A stretch of 64,000 bases of DNA from Lachnoclostridium phytofermentans. GTDB lineage: Bacteria; Bacillota; Clostridia; Lachnospirales; Lachnospiraceae. Positions 10,174 to 19,007 of this stretch are shown piece after piece. The notes beneath the pieces were generated by a model that was not told where the DNA came from, did not search any database, and worked only from the letters and a program-made list of their open reading frames with translations. Each line of letters begins with the position of its first letter. Positions within the stretch are counted from its first letter, which is position 1. The position numbers and the translations under genes are program-made. The DNA is taken from the NCBI RefSeq assembly GCF_000733755.1, contig NZ_JPOF01000003.1:310001-374000 (forward strand). Direction: 5' to 3'.

Positions 10174-11706
10174 TCATTTCTCTATTTTTGCAGTAAGTCG
10201 TATTGCCATATAGGTTTTTCCAGGCATCGGTACCTCAAATTTACCTTTACCAGTTCCCATATCTGTAATTGTCATATCCCAAGTGTCAATTAATTCAATC
10301 TGATACTCTGTCTCATCATCAATATAAAAAGGCTTTCTCATTGGCCTAGTGCGGTCAAAATAGCAAAGTAGAAAACTCGGATGCTCATCATCATCCTCTT
10401 GTAAGATTGCTGTTGTACCAAACTTAGATGGTGTTCGAAGCTTAAGACCATGTCCAGGTATTTCATTCATGATTTGCAACAAAAATTCAAGACGAGGTGC
10501 TGATTCACCATGAAGGTCTCCTCCGTGAGACCACCAAAGTATCCCTTCTGGGTTTTCAAACGTTTCCCCATGTCCTGCATAACAACCTCTACAGACAGAT
10601 TGCCAAAATCTTCTTACCATGTCTTCTCCTGTGATATTCCCCCAGTCACCATATATGTTCCCTTCATAGCAGAGTTCATCAATCACTACTGGCTTTTGAT
10701 ACTGACTTCTCCATTGGTCTGATAATTCTACAGGTTTGAAATAATCCGTTCTTTGGATACTGCAATGAGTGATCCAATCTTTTGTGTGATCATAAAATGT
10801 TCGCCAGTTATGTATTGACCTGAGATGATCATATGGATCTATGTTCTTGATGGTATTTCCATAATGTTCCCATTCCTCAATCGTTCTGTTTTGCATCAAA
10901 TCAAATTCATTAGCAAGGGACCACCAAACATTTCGATAAGCAGCAAATCTTGCTACAATATAATGGAGATATAAATCATTTTCTTCTGGAGTCATATAAG
11001 AAAATCGCCAACGATCATATGGATGAAATATAATGATATCCGCTTCTATGCTCATATCCATTAGATTTTGTAACTGCTTTTCTATACTTCTAAAAAATTC
11101 AGGAACAAATTTTGTACAGTCAAACTGATTTTCATCACTGTAATCATAATCCTTAAAATTATCAGGAGTCATATTTTCAATGTTAACTGGTGTTCCTTCA
11201 TAAGGAAATTGAATTGGATCTTTATAATTGAACCAATAATGCTTTGGAAAGATACAAAATCGAATCTTATTAAATGGACTTTTAGAAAGTGCCTGTAATG
11301 TCTTTGACTGAAGTTTCTCACTTTGGTGTATCCATGCATAACAGGTCGTTCCAATGGAGTAATATGGTGTACCATCCTCGTAAGCAAAATGAAACTGATT
11401 CGCTACCTTAACTTTACCATGATTTCCATTCTGCGCTTTGGTTACCACAAAAGCTCCCTTATAGGTAGTGTCAATGGCCGAGCCAATAATATTAAACTGG
11501 TACTCTTCTATATAGGATGGCATAAAACGTATCCGGTAAATCCCATCGCCATCGTAAAAGCCTTCTACCTTTTTCGTTTCACTTTTACTCACAAATTCTC
11601 CGAATATGTTAAAATCCACATAAGGATTCCCTTCTTTTTTTCCATTTACTGCAACTTCCCATACACACCACTGTTCGATTGTTTTACAAAACTTGATGTC
11701 ATTCAT
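10174..11706 (-). CDS. DUF5060/DUF4038/DUF5605 putative glycoside hydrolase (GH140-like fold)
   Basis: A 510-residue cytoplasmic protein. Residues 1-90 look like a DUF5060 beta-sandwich, residues 105-400 like a DUF4038 TIM barrel, and the C-terminal 90 residues like a DUF5605 beta domain. Two acidic residues fit clan GH-A chemistry: Glu267 in WWSLANEFD as acid/base and Glu344 in VVIDELCYEG as nucleophile. Related barrels include the GH140 apiosidases. It is the first gene of the operon, 67 bp from the promoter, with ribosome site AAGGAAC. The true sugar specificity is unknown; the combination with GH106-like and sialidase-like enzymes suggests a heterogeneous plant-type side chain. Confidence 0.72.
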   Translation of the reverse strand: MNDIKFCKTIEQWCVWEVAVNGKKEGNPYVDFNIFGEFVSKSETKKVEGFYDGDGIYRIRFMPSYIEEYQFNIIGSAIDTTYKGAFVVTKAQNGNHGKVKVANQFHFAYEDGTPYYSIGTTCYAWIHQSEKLQSKTLQALSKSPFNKIRFCIFPKHYWFNYKDPIQFPYEGTPVNIENMTPDNFKDYDYSDENQFDCTKFVPEFFRSIEKQLQNLMDMSIEADIIIFHPYDRWRFSYMTPEENDLYLHYIVARFAAYRNVWWSLANEFDLMQNRTIEEWEHYGNTIKNIDPYDHLRSIHNWRTFYDHTKDWITHCSIQRTDYFKPVELSDQWRSQYQKPVVIDELCYEGNIYGDWGNITGEDMVRRFWQSVCRGCYAGHGETFENPEGILWWSHGGDLHGESAPRLEFLLQIMNEIPGHGLKLRTPSKFGTTAILQEDDDEHPSFLLCYFDRTRPMRKPFYIDDETEYQIELIDTWDMTITDMGTGKGKFEVPMPGKTYMAIRLTAKIEK

Positions 11707-11772
11707 CTTATCTGTTCCTTTCTTTCATTTTTGCTATGTGATTAAAGATTGTTGCTTGCTCCTTACACCTAA

Positions 11773-11801
11773 AGTATAAACTGAGCAATTTGTGATGTAA
11801 A
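11773..11801 (-). promoter_or_regulatory. sigma-A promoter of the 11.7-kb glycan operon
   Basis: On the minus strand TTTACA (11796-11801) and TATACT (11773-11778) are separated by exactly 17 bp, about 67 bp upstream of the first start codon. This is the likely target of the membrane AraC regulator encoded in the operon. Confidence 0.8.
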
Positions 11802-12023
11802 TTTCCACTTTTCCTTCTTTCAGTTCAGTTTTCCCCTATCTTTTTTTGTGTCTTATTTTTCTGCCTATTTATGTGTCATATTTCCTCTTTCCTTTATTTA
11901 TAAGGCTTCCCGGTATATGAAATGGATCATTTCATTATTTTTTTCTATCAGAATTAAGAAGCGTTTGCGAAATATATATATAAGCGGAGCGGTTTTAATG
12001 ATAGAACGCAAGTTCCTATAAAA

Positions 12024-12063
12024 AAAATATCTCCAACTACATAATCATAGTTGGAGATATTTT
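12024..12063 (-). terminator. rho-independent terminator after DUF386 gene
   Basis: A perfect 16-bp stem (AAAATATCTCCAACTA with its complement) around an 8-nt loop, flanked by an A-run on the left and a T-run on the right, so it can work in both directions. On the minus strand it ends the DUF386 transcript. Confidence 0.9.
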
Positions 12064-12125
12064 TATTTTTATTTTCACTTTGCTTTGACAAAGAGTGTTA
12101 ATCTATTATTTTGATCAACTCAATA

Positions 12126-12566
12126 TTATTTTATGGGTAATTTAATTACTATTTTATGATACTCCTTAGGCGCTGTGAAATGACAGCAGGGTTTATGTGC
12201 ATCCTCTGGAAATAAGATATATATCATTCCCGCTTTCATTTCTATTGCTGTTCCATTTCCCGTTAGAAACTTACAATCTTTTTCTGTGTTATAAGGTTCA
12301 CTGATAGTAAGATCATCTATACTTGCCCATTCTACAATTTCCTCACCATGAACCAGAATCTGAACGTCGATGTATCTTTCATGTGCCTCAAACCGTCCTT
12401 CATTTATTGGTATCGTAGTTCCTTTTTGTATCATATAAAATCCTTTACTCAACTCATATCTGCCTACTTCTGATTCGTTTTGAGCATATAGTTCATCAAA
12501 TGCTTTTCTAAGTCCTGGTATCATTGCTTCATATTTCTTAATTTCACTTTCGTTACATAAAATCAT
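12126..12566 (-). CDS. YhcH/YjgK/YiaL (DUF386) family protein
   Basis: 146 residues spanning the whole DUF386 cupin-like family. Conserved features include GRYEL..GFYMIQ, EAHERYIDVQILVHGEE and the C-terminal FPEDAHKPCC with a metal-binding His/Glu/Asp pattern. Characterised relatives (NanQ/YhcH) are anomerases for sialic acid and related sugars, so a role in sugar anomer interconversion is likely. It has its own promoter and terminator and is not part of the neighbouring operon, although the sialidase-like gene 8 kb away makes a link possible. No gene symbol is assigned because specificity cannot be read from the sequence. Confidence 0.85.
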   Translation of the reverse strand: MILCNESEIKKYEAMIPGLRKAFDELYAQNESEVGRYELSKGFYMIQKGTTIPINEGRFEAHERYIDVQILVHGEEIVEWASIDDLTISEPYNTEKDCKFLTGNGTAIEMKAGMIYILFPEDAHKPCCHFTAPKEYHKIVIKLPIK

Positions 12567-12641
12567 GTATTTATCATTCCTTTCGCTTTATTGATAGAAG
12601 CATTCCACTAGTAGCTAACGAAATGAACCACTGTTATTCTA

Positions 12642-12712
12642 TTCTAACATTGTTAATCATCTGTAACAACATCTATTCCAATATATACATTGTTTGCAAA
12701 CACTTGCCATGA
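12642..12712 (-). promoter_or_regulatory. promoter and palindromic site upstream of DUF386 gene
   Basis: TTGTTA (12665-12670) and TAGAAT (12642-12647) are 17 bp apart on the minus strand. A perfect 12-bp palindrome TGTTTGCAAACA lies at 12701-12712, about 30 bp upstream of the -35 box, and resembles LacI/GalR-type operators. The regulator is unknown. Confidence 0.6.
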
Positions 12713-12792
12713 TTATATTATAGAAGCAATATCGATACGCTACGCATACCTGCATAAATCCGGTGTAAAAATACTCTTTTTTGGTGGGTATA

Positions 12793-13980
12793 TCAGAGGT
12801 TTTCCTTCTCTGTCAACAGCTTACGATAGGATCTGTCTATAAAAATTGCTCCCAGTGGTGCTGTGATTAAAATAGAGATCACCGCTACGGTTAAAACAAT
12901 CTCACCACATGGTAAACCCATGGAAAAAGGAATAGCACCAATCGCTGCCTGAACAGTTGCTTTCGGTGTATAAGCAAGTATACAAAATATTCTCTCTTTC
13001 CTGGTCAGAGGGGTTTTGATAAGACAAAGCAGTACTCCTAACATTCGAAAACAGAGTGCACCAAGAACTAAGATAATTACAACTCCTCCTGCCTTCACAG
13101 CATAGGAAAGGTCCACAGATGCACCAACTAAAGCAAATAGAATGATCTCCGCAGCCACCCATAATTTGTTGTACTTTGCAGATAATCGTTCCGAAAGCAT
13201 TGGATAAGTTTGATATAAGGTAATACCTAAGCTCATGATAGCAAGTAACCCTGACATTGACAGAAAACCTTCCATTCTTGTCTCTAACTCTAATAGTAAA
13301 AAAGATATGCTTAGCAGTATCAGTATCTTCACAGAATCTCGAAAATGAAAGTTCCGAAAGAACCAATTTGAAAGAATTCCGACAAATACTCCAACTAAAA
13401 TTCCTAAAACAATCGATACAGGGATTCTTACAAAAGCTCCAACAGATACTCCTTCTCCTTGTGCTAATGACGTAAATGCAGTAAATAACACAATCACAAA
13501 TACATCATCCACCGATGCACCTGCTAAAATAAGCTCTGGGATACTATGTTTTTTTCCGTATCCTTCTTCCATAATACGAAGCATTCTTGGTACAATGACC
13601 GCCGGGGACACTGCAGCAATTACTGCTCCTATTATCGCTGCCTCTAATATAGAAACATGCAACAGAGGGGGAGCTAATAAAATTACACTGACAATCTCAA
13701 TACTTGCAGGAACAAAACACATTAGAATAGCAGGACGACCAACTTTTTTTAGTGACTTTAAATCAAGAGATAACCCTGCACGTGTTAAAATAATTACTAA
13801 GGCTAATTTTCTTAAATCCGGAGATATCAAAAGAATTGAGCCATCTAATAAATTAAATGCATAGGGACTTAATATCATACCAGCTAATAGTATGCCTAAT
13901 AAGCTAGGTAATTTGAACTTTTGAGCAATCCCTCCTAATAGTAGTCCAAGCAAAAATATGAGAGCTAAACTAGTTAACAT
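12793..13980 (-). CDS. cation:proton antiporter (CPA superfamily)
   Basis: A 395-residue integral membrane protein with about 12 hydrophobic helices and no soluble tail. Features of monovalent cation:proton antiporters are visible: LLGGIAQKFKLPSLLGILLAG at the N-terminus, AGLSLDLKSLKKVG, a mid-protein GASVDDVFVIVLF segment carrying the twin acidic residues expected for ion exchange, and the C-terminal YTPKATVQAAIGAIP block. It is a single gene. It probably exports Na+ or K+ in exchange for protons for pH and ion homeostasis. The cation cannot be told from the sequence. Confidence 0.85.
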   Translation of the reverse strand: MLTSLALIFLLGLLLGGIAQKFKLPSLLGILLAGMILSPYAFNLLDGSILLISPDLRKLALVIILTRAGLSLDLKSLKKVGRPAILMCFVPASIEIVSVILLAPPLLHVSILEAAIIGAVIAAVSPAVIVPRMLRIMEEGYGKKHSIPELILAGASVDDVFVIVLFTAFTSLAQGEGVSVGAFVRIPVSIVLGILVGVFVGILSNWFFRNFHFRDSVKILILLSISFLLLELETRMEGFLSMSGLLAIMSLGITLYQTYPMLSERLSAKYNKLWVAAEIILFALVGASVDLSYAVKAGGVVIILVLGALCFRMLGVLLCLIKTPLTRKERIFCILAYTPKATVQAAIGAIPFSMGLPCGEIVLTVAVISILITAPLGAIFIDRSYRKLLTEKENL

Positions 13981-14314
13981 ACAAATCTCCTTGTATATGT
14001 TCTTTATTTTTGTACCTAATTCATTTTTTGTACTTTTATTGTTATTCTTTCCTCTTTCGCTGTTTTTCCCTTGTTTTTATTCTCTTGGTCTTTTTATTCT
14101 TTTGTTTTTACACGCGATTTTTCCTTGTCATGTACAAAAAAAGCTGACTTCTCCTGTGATATCCTCACAGAAGTCATCAGCTTAATAAGCGGTTTAGGTT
14201 ATAACCAAGGGAGAACTTCATTCCCGTTAGTCAGTATATCAGTTATTATCCTGTATGTCAATCTGACTTCGATTCTTTTATTAAGTATTACTTTAACACT
14301 ATTTCAATCATGTG
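13981..14314. other. intergenic region with terminator
   Basis: This contains pyrimidine-rich upstream sequence of the antiporter gene, the terminator of the GH130 operon (14134-14183) and a partial copy of the dispersed repeat at about 14110-14133 (CGCGA.TTTTTCCTTGTCATG). No coding signal is visible in 14184-14314. Confidence 0.6.
14134..14183 (-). terminator. terminator of the GH130/LacI/mannan operon
   Basis: AAGCTGA, CTTCT and GTGA pair with TCAC, AGAAG and TCAGCTT through two small bulges. The minus-strand transcript then enters a run of seven U. It lies 130 bp beyond the GH130 stop and marks the end of the operon that begins at 25 kb. Confidence 0.8.
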
Positions 14315-15400
14315 TTAAGACTCAACAGATTCCAAATCATCGAAAACATCACATAAAGCAACATCCGCACGACAAATTTTATCGTCTGCTGCACCATAGT
14401 ATATGATTAATGTCTCTTCTTCTAACAAAACACCACAAGTAAACACAACATTACCAAAGAAACCTTCTGTCTCATAGATTGCTTCTGGTTCTAAAATCGG
14501 ATGTTTGGTGTTTGCTAAAATTTTAGTTGGATCATTGAAATCTAATAATAATGCTCCTAAGCAATAACGATTATCGCGATCCGCAGCGTGGTAAACAACA
14601 AGCCAACCTTTTTCTGTCTTAATTGGAACTGCTCCGCCACCGATACGACCATTAATCCAAGAGCTTTCCTCTGATACGCCAAGAAAATGCTTTTGATTTC
14701 CCCAATGTAGCAAGTCTGGTGACTTTGCTATCCACATATCCGGATTGCCAATTGCCATCGGCACTGGACGATTTAGGGCGTAATAAGAATCACCAATTTT
14801 TTCAGGAAATATGGTAACGTCTTTATTTTCCGCAGCAAAGATGATACCCTTACGATCATATTCCACAAAGTCTTTGGTTACAATTAAGGAGGTGGAAGCT
14901 CCATAACAAGATACCGATGTATACGTTATGTAATAAGCTCCATTTATGAATGTAATTCTCGGGTCCTCAATCCCCCAACTTTCCGATTCTTCTGGGAAAA
15001 TGTCTGGTGTTTCACTAATGGTAAAATTGACTCCATCTTTGGATCTTGCAATACGAAAGTGAGATAGTGAAGTCAAGTACAGAATCTTTCTTGGTCCATT
15101 TTCGCCATTGGTCCATACACTTCTGCTGTCTGAAAAGTCATAGTCTGGATGCTCAGATTTTGATATTGTTTCCACTACGATTGTTTCCACACCATCAATC
15201 TTTTTTACCATAGGAATGACTACTTTATCCTCCTCAGTGTTATGAACGGATTCCGCAACACGGCAAAGTAAAATCACTTCACCTTGATACTTTGTTACTC
15301 CGCAATTAAATACGCCCTCTACTTTAAAGTCTTCCCTACTAGGTTTTACCTGACTTGGAATAATGAGAGGATTTTGCTCACATCTTCTTATTGCTGTCAT
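14315..15400 (-). CDS. GH130 glycoside phosphorylase, beta-1,2-mannobiose phosphorylase-like
   Basis: A 361-residue five-bladed propeller of family GH130, cytoplasmic. The general-acid Asp146 lies in SWGIEDPRIT, and phosphate-site motifs occur around NRPVPM and GRIGGGAVP. The N-terminus (ENPLI-like CEQNPLIIP, VFNCGVTKYQGEV, LCRVAES) and the FFGNVVFTCG block resemble, from memory, Listeria Lin0857-type enzymes that phosphorolyse beta-1,2-mannobiose, more than the mannosylglucose phosphorylases. The expected products are mannose 1-phosphate and mannose. It starts with ATG after AAGGAG, 16 bp behind the LacI gene, and is the last gene of the operon. Family certain; linkage preference inferred. 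Confidence 0.85.
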   Translation of the reverse strand: MTAIRRCEQNPLIIPSQVKPSREDFKVEGVFNCGVTKYQGEVILLCRVAESVHNTEEDKVVIPMVKKIDGVETIVVETISKSEHPDYDFSDSRSVWTNGENGPRKILYLTSLSHFRIARSKDGVNFTISETPDIFPEESESWGIEDPRITFINGAYYITYTSVSCYGASTSLIVTKDFVEYDRKGIIFAAENKDVTIFPEKIGDSYYALNRPVPMAIGNPDMWIAKSPDLLHWGNQKHFLGVSEESSWINGRIGGGAVPIKTEKGWLVVYHAADRDNRYCLGALLLDFNDPTKILANTKHPILEPEAIYETEGFFGNVVFTCGVLLEEETLIIYYGAADDKICRADVALCDVFDDLESVES

Positions 15401-15416
15401 GTTAATCTCCTTATGT

Positions 15417-16403
15417 CTATCCTCTGTCTATGCACTCAAAGACAGAGTCACGTTCTATCATCTTACATTCCACTGTTACAGTTCTAATTTCTGCAGCTGG
15501 ATTTTGAATTCGATATAGCAACATGTCAAGTGCCTGTTTTGCCATATCTTTTCTGGTAATTCTCATCGTAGTAATCGCTGGTTCAGAGATACTACTGTAG
15601 ATAACGTCATCAAAACCAACCACACTAATCTCTTTTGGTATCTGATAGCCCTGCTTTTTTAACTGCTTTATTAGTAAATAAGCAATGTGGTCATTGTTAC
15701 ATACAAATGCGGTTGGCAAATCATGAGGTAATTTCAATTCATTGAATTCTCCTGATAGATCACGATCATCTATTCTAAAGTCTTGTCGATATTCTATTCC
15801 AGCCTCTAAAATTGCTTTATAGTATCCTAAGAAACGATCATTAATGCTACTTGTTACATTTAAATTGCCAACAAAAGCAATCTTTTTATGTCCTTTATCA
15901 ATCAGGCTAGCTGTTATGTTATAACTTGCTTGATAATTATTGCAGATAATGGTATCTAATCCGCTGTTGCGATAATAAAAATCGACGCAAACTGTTGGTA
16001 ATGCAATTTTTTTAATTTCATCGATACATGTTTTAGAAAGCTGTCCTAAAACAATGATGCCATTGAAATTTTTCAAATCGCTCTCTATAATTCCTTTTTC
16101 ACCCTCCATTTTTGTTATCACCTTCAGTGATAACACCATGTTGTGTAACCCAGATAGTTCATTCATCCGTTTATATAATTCTCCATAGAATTCTTCTGTC
16201 TTATCTAGGAATATGTCGGTTGCTAAAATAAGAATTTTATATCGAGCCTGCTTACTATATACATATCCAAGTTTTCCAGCGACCTGCATAATTTTTGCTT
16301 TCATCTCTTCTGAAATATCATCACTTCCTTGAAAGCACTTAGATACAGTCATTCGTGATACTCCGATTTCATTTGCAATATCTTGCATAGTTACTTTTTT
16401 CAT
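15417..16403 (-). CDS. LacI-family transcriptional regulator
   Basis: 328 residues: an N-terminal LacI helix-turn-helix (VTMQDIANEIGVSRMTVSKCFQG) with the hinge region, then a periplasmic-binding-like effector domain ending in PAITTMRITRKDMAKQALDML. It sits between the GH13 and GH130 genes, with short gaps on both sides (29 and 16 bp). It is thus part of the operon it probably controls from 25 kb. The effector is likely a mannose-containing disaccharide or phosphosugar. The candidate operator is the TTGTAA-CT-TTACAA palindrome upstream of the binding-protein gene. Confidence 0.88.
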   Translation of the reverse strand: MKKVTMQDIANEIGVSRMTVSKCFQGSDDISEEMKAKIMQVAGKLGYVYSKQARYKILILATDIFLDKTEEFYGELYKRMNELSGLHNMVLSLKVITKMEGEKGIIESDLKNFNGIIVLGQLSKTCIDEIKKIALPTVCVDFYYRNSGLDTIICNNYQASYNITASLIDKGHKKIAFVGNLNVTSSINDRFLGYYKAILEAGIEYRQDFRIDDRDLSGEFNELKLPHDLPTAFVCNNDHIAYLLIKQLKKQGYQIPKEISVVGFDDVIYSSISEPAITTMRITRKDMAKQALDMLLYRIQNPAAEIRTVTVECKMIERDSVFECIDRG

Positions 16404-16432
16404 AACAATACCCCTTTATGGTAATAATCCTA

Positions 16433-17926
16433 TTATAATTTTAGACTTTCATCCTTTCCTAAACATAAAGCAACTGCATTCATTGGTTTTAGTACCTCTG
16501 ATTCTTCTTGCGTTCCAAGTACCTTTTGATATCCCTTTGGTAACAAAACTTCTGTTTCTCCAAAATTAAGATAGAACGTAATAGACTGATTTCCACTCGT
16601 TCTTCTATAACTTAGTACAAAGTCTTCTAAAGCAATAAAATCATAATTACCTGTTTGCAAGATTTCATTCTCGTTGCGAAATGCGATCATTGTTTGATAA
16701 AATTGATAAAAATCCTCATTCAAATCTTCGTCTTTCCACTCTAATAAACTTCGGGAAAAATCTCTCGTGTTCTGATATGCGAGTGCAAATGCTTCTTCCT
16801 TGTTAAATCCTTGTTTTATAGCATTATTGTACCATAATCTTCCTTGAATGTCTTGTATTTCCTCGATGCTCTTTGGTCTGAAATCCTTCGTCGGAATTTC
16901 TTCTCCTTGATATAAAAATGGAACTCCTTTTAAAGTTAACATCATAAATGCAAGTAATTTCGCATGATTAACCTGTTCTTTACATAACCTAGAAAAGTGT
17001 CGTTTCATATCATGAGTTGAAAAAAATAGTGTAGGAACTATCTGATGTTTTTCACATTTTACTAATTCCTCATAGATTTTCTTCAAATCAAAATTTTCAA
17101 TACTTCCGATATTAAAATTAAAACAAGCATCCAACTTTTCCTTTCCCACGTATGGTAACATATCTTCTAGATAATCTTCTCCTATCTCACCTAATAAGAA
17201 CTTATCGTTCCAGTTTGATACGAATGATTTCAATTCTTCAATAAATTTTAAGATTCCAGGTTGGTTTTTGTCGTACTTATGAAGCTGTTTCCCATTTTCA
17301 TACGGATTGTCAGGCCACTTATCTCGCTGCATTTTCAAAAAATTAATGACATCGAATCGAAAGCCATCCACACCTAGGTCTAACCAAAATTTTAAGACCT
17401 GAAAGATTTCTTCTTTTACACGTGGATTACTATAATTTAAACATACTTGCTCTTTGGAAAAGGCATGATAGTAATACTCGTTTGTTTCTTTCTCATATTC
17501 CCAAGCACTACCTGCAAAGAACGATTCCCAATTATTCTTAGGTTTTTCTTCCCAGATGTAGTAATTACGATATGGATTCTCCTTACTCTTTTTACTTTCT
17601 AAAAACCAAGGATGTTGATTCGAAGTATGATTGATAACAACATCAATAATAACTCGAATCCCATACTCATGCGCTCGTTCTAACAAATGTTTAAAATCTT
17701 CCATCGTTCCGAAGGTTTTATCTACATCATAATAATTACTTATATCATATCCATTGTCTACACGAGGAGAAGGATAAAATGGAGTCAACCAGATTCCTTT
17801 GATGCCAAGTTCGGATAAATAAGGTATTTTTGAAATAATCCCTTGTAAGTCACCAATTCCATCCCCATTGCTATCGCAAAAACTAGGCACATAAATTTCA
17901 TAAAATACTGTACGCTGATACCACAT
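16433..17926 (-). CDS. GH13 alpha-glucosidase / oligo-glucosidase family enzyme
   Basis: A 497-residue cytoplasmic GH13 enzyme of the oligo-1,6-glucosidase/alpha-glucosidase type. Visible motifs are the VVINHTSNQHPWF region, nucleophile Asp192 in GFRFDVINF, acid/base Glu247 in LLGEIGED and Asp306 in FFSTHDMKR. The ATG at 17926 is preferred: ATGGAG six bases upstream is a good ribosome site, and a longer start at 17938 would place that site inside the gene. Its presence in a beta-mannoside operon is odd; it may trim an alpha-glucosyl end or act on a mixed oligosaccharide. It lies 29 bp from the LacI gene. Confidence 0.82.
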   Translation of the reverse strand: MWYQRTVFYEIYVPSFCDSNGDGIGDLQGIISKIPYLSELGIKGIWLTPFYPSPRVDNGYDISNYYDVDKTFGTMEDFKHLLERAHEYGIRVIIDVVINHTSNQHPWFLESKKSKENPYRNYYIWEEKPKNNWESFFAGSAWEYEKETNEYYYHAFSKEQVCLNYSNPRVKEEIFQVLKFWLDLGVDGFRFDVINFLKMQRDKWPDNPYENGKQLHKYDKNQPGILKFIEELKSFVSNWNDKFLLGEIGEDYLEDMLPYVGKEKLDACFNFNIGSIENFDLKKIYEELVKCEKHQIVPTLFFSTHDMKRHFSRLCKEQVNHAKLLAFMMLTLKGVPFLYQGEEIPTKDFRPKSIEEIQDIQGRLWYNNAIKQGFNKEEAFALAYQNTRDFSRSLLEWKDEDLNEDFYQFYQTMIAFRNENEILQTGNYDFIALEDFVLSYRRTSGNQSITFYLNFGETEVLLPKGYQKVLGTQEESEVLKPMNAVALCLGKDESLKL

Positions 17927-17984
17927 AGTAATCTCCATTCTATAGCAACAAAATTGTTATCATGCCTTCCCAAATGCACTTAGT

Positions 17985-18072
17985 GAAGAATGCGTACTTT
18001 GCATTCTTCGCGTGTGAAGTTTTAGAATCTCTTAGGTGGTGTCTTATAGCACCTAAGAAACTATCTTCACAC
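17985..18072 (-). other. double-hairpin structured intercistronic element
   Basis: Between the DUF1861 and GH13 genes, GAAGAATGC (17985-17993) pairs with GCATTCTTC (18001-18009). GTGTGAAG (18012-18019) pairs with CTTCACAC (18065-18072), enclosing an inner stem TCTTAGGTG/CACCTAAGA (18030-18038 with 18050-18058). No long U-run follows. It could be an mRNA-processing or stability element, or a weak attenuator within the operon. Confidence 0.6.
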
Positions 18073-18081
18073 TGAAATCAA

Positions 18082-18996
18082 TTATTGAAATGGATTTGGG
18101 ATGACTAAAGTTTGAACTTCACAGTCAGAAACACCAACAAAAAGTTCCGCTTCATTTTCATTAATTAGATTCAACCCACCACTAAATAATACATCAACTA
18201 AATCCTCACGTTTGCTTGGTCCATCAATTAAATCTGCACGTTCTGCAATTATTTTTGCATCTGTATATTCTCCAGTAATCGGATCTAGGATAAAACTCAT
18301 TGCGTAATAGTGGCGTACATCACCAGGTGTAAACTTTGCTATATGCCCAAGCACACCGATTCTACCATCCTCTAACAATACTGGTTCATTCGCTCCGCCC
18401 CATTCTTCATCATCGAATAACTCAAGTAATTCTGCACGATCAATGACATCTGCATTTAAATCGGTAATTGCATCAATTGTTGTAAAACCTATTTTACCAC
18501 GACCACCTACGATACCTTGTGGACGACTAAAAACACCGATACGCCCATCTTTTAATTCAACGACACGAACGTCCTTCATTCCTTTTGGTCCAGTTGCGAG
18601 CTCTTTTAAATTGTCTAAGCTTGTTCCATAATAAAACTTTGTATGCCACCATAGTGCATCTGGATTGTCTGGGTGAGGAAAAATCTCAGTTCCGCCAAAA
18701 ACATAATAATCAGACACTTTAGTAATGAATGGATCTTGAAGATCATAGCTTTTTAAACCTTCTAATGGATAATAACAATTCTCTTCTTTTTCATAGAAAA
18801 ATACTGCTTTGGAATGTTCACTATCTCTTTTTTCCACTCTAGCACAGATTACTTTCTTCCCTTCATATAAAAATGCTGCAGTAGGGTTATATACATCGCA
18901 GTCTGAAACTTCAAAAAAGGAAAGTTTCTTTGGGTCTTTTACTTGTTTTGTTGCGCGATATTCTTCTAATAAAGTATCAATTAATCTAATTGCCAT
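18082..18996 (-). CDS. DUF1861 family protein, GT108/GH130-related five-bladed propeller
   Basis: A 304-residue protein matching the DUF1861 family over its full length: CDVYNPTAAF, ICARVEKRDSEHSK, LQDPFITKV, GMKDVRVVELKDGRIG, VFSRPQG.VGGRGKIGFT, EEWGGANEP and DVLFSGGL. DUF1861 proteins share the GH130 propeller fold. Established work places Leishmania mannosyltransferase/phosphorylases of mannogen (GT108) close to Gram-positive members of this group. It probably phosphorolyses or transfers beta-1,2-linked mannose in the cytoplasm, together with the GH130 enzyme of the same operon. The start follows AGGAG, 11 bp after the lipoprotein gene. The family assignment is strong, the activity inferred. 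Confidence 0.8.
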   Translation of the reverse strand: MAIRLIDTLLEEYRATKQVKDPKKLSFFEVSDCDVYNPTAAFLYEGKKVICARVEKRDSEHSKAVFFYEKEENCYYPLEGLKSYDLQDPFITKVSDYYVFGGTEIFPHPDNPDALWWHTKFYYGTSLDNLKELATGPKGMKDVRVVELKDGRIGVFSRPQGIVGGRGKIGFTTIDAITDLNADVIDRAELLELFDDEEWGGANEPVLLEDGRIGVLGHIAKFTPGDVRHYYAMSFILDPITGEYTDAKIIAERADLIDGPSKREDLVDVLFSGGLNLINENEAELFVGVSDCEVQTLVIPNPFQ

Positions 18997-19007
18997 CTGT
19001 CATTCTC

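Larger units (their letters stand above)
11707..12125. other. intergenic region between glycan operon and DUF386 gene
   Basis: This 419-bp stretch holds the operon promoter (11773-11801), a pyrimidine-rich run, and the DUF386 terminator (12024-12063). I see no gene in it. Just beside the terminator, 12004-12022 carries a 19-bp motif that recurs at 37205-37223. Confidence 0.6.
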
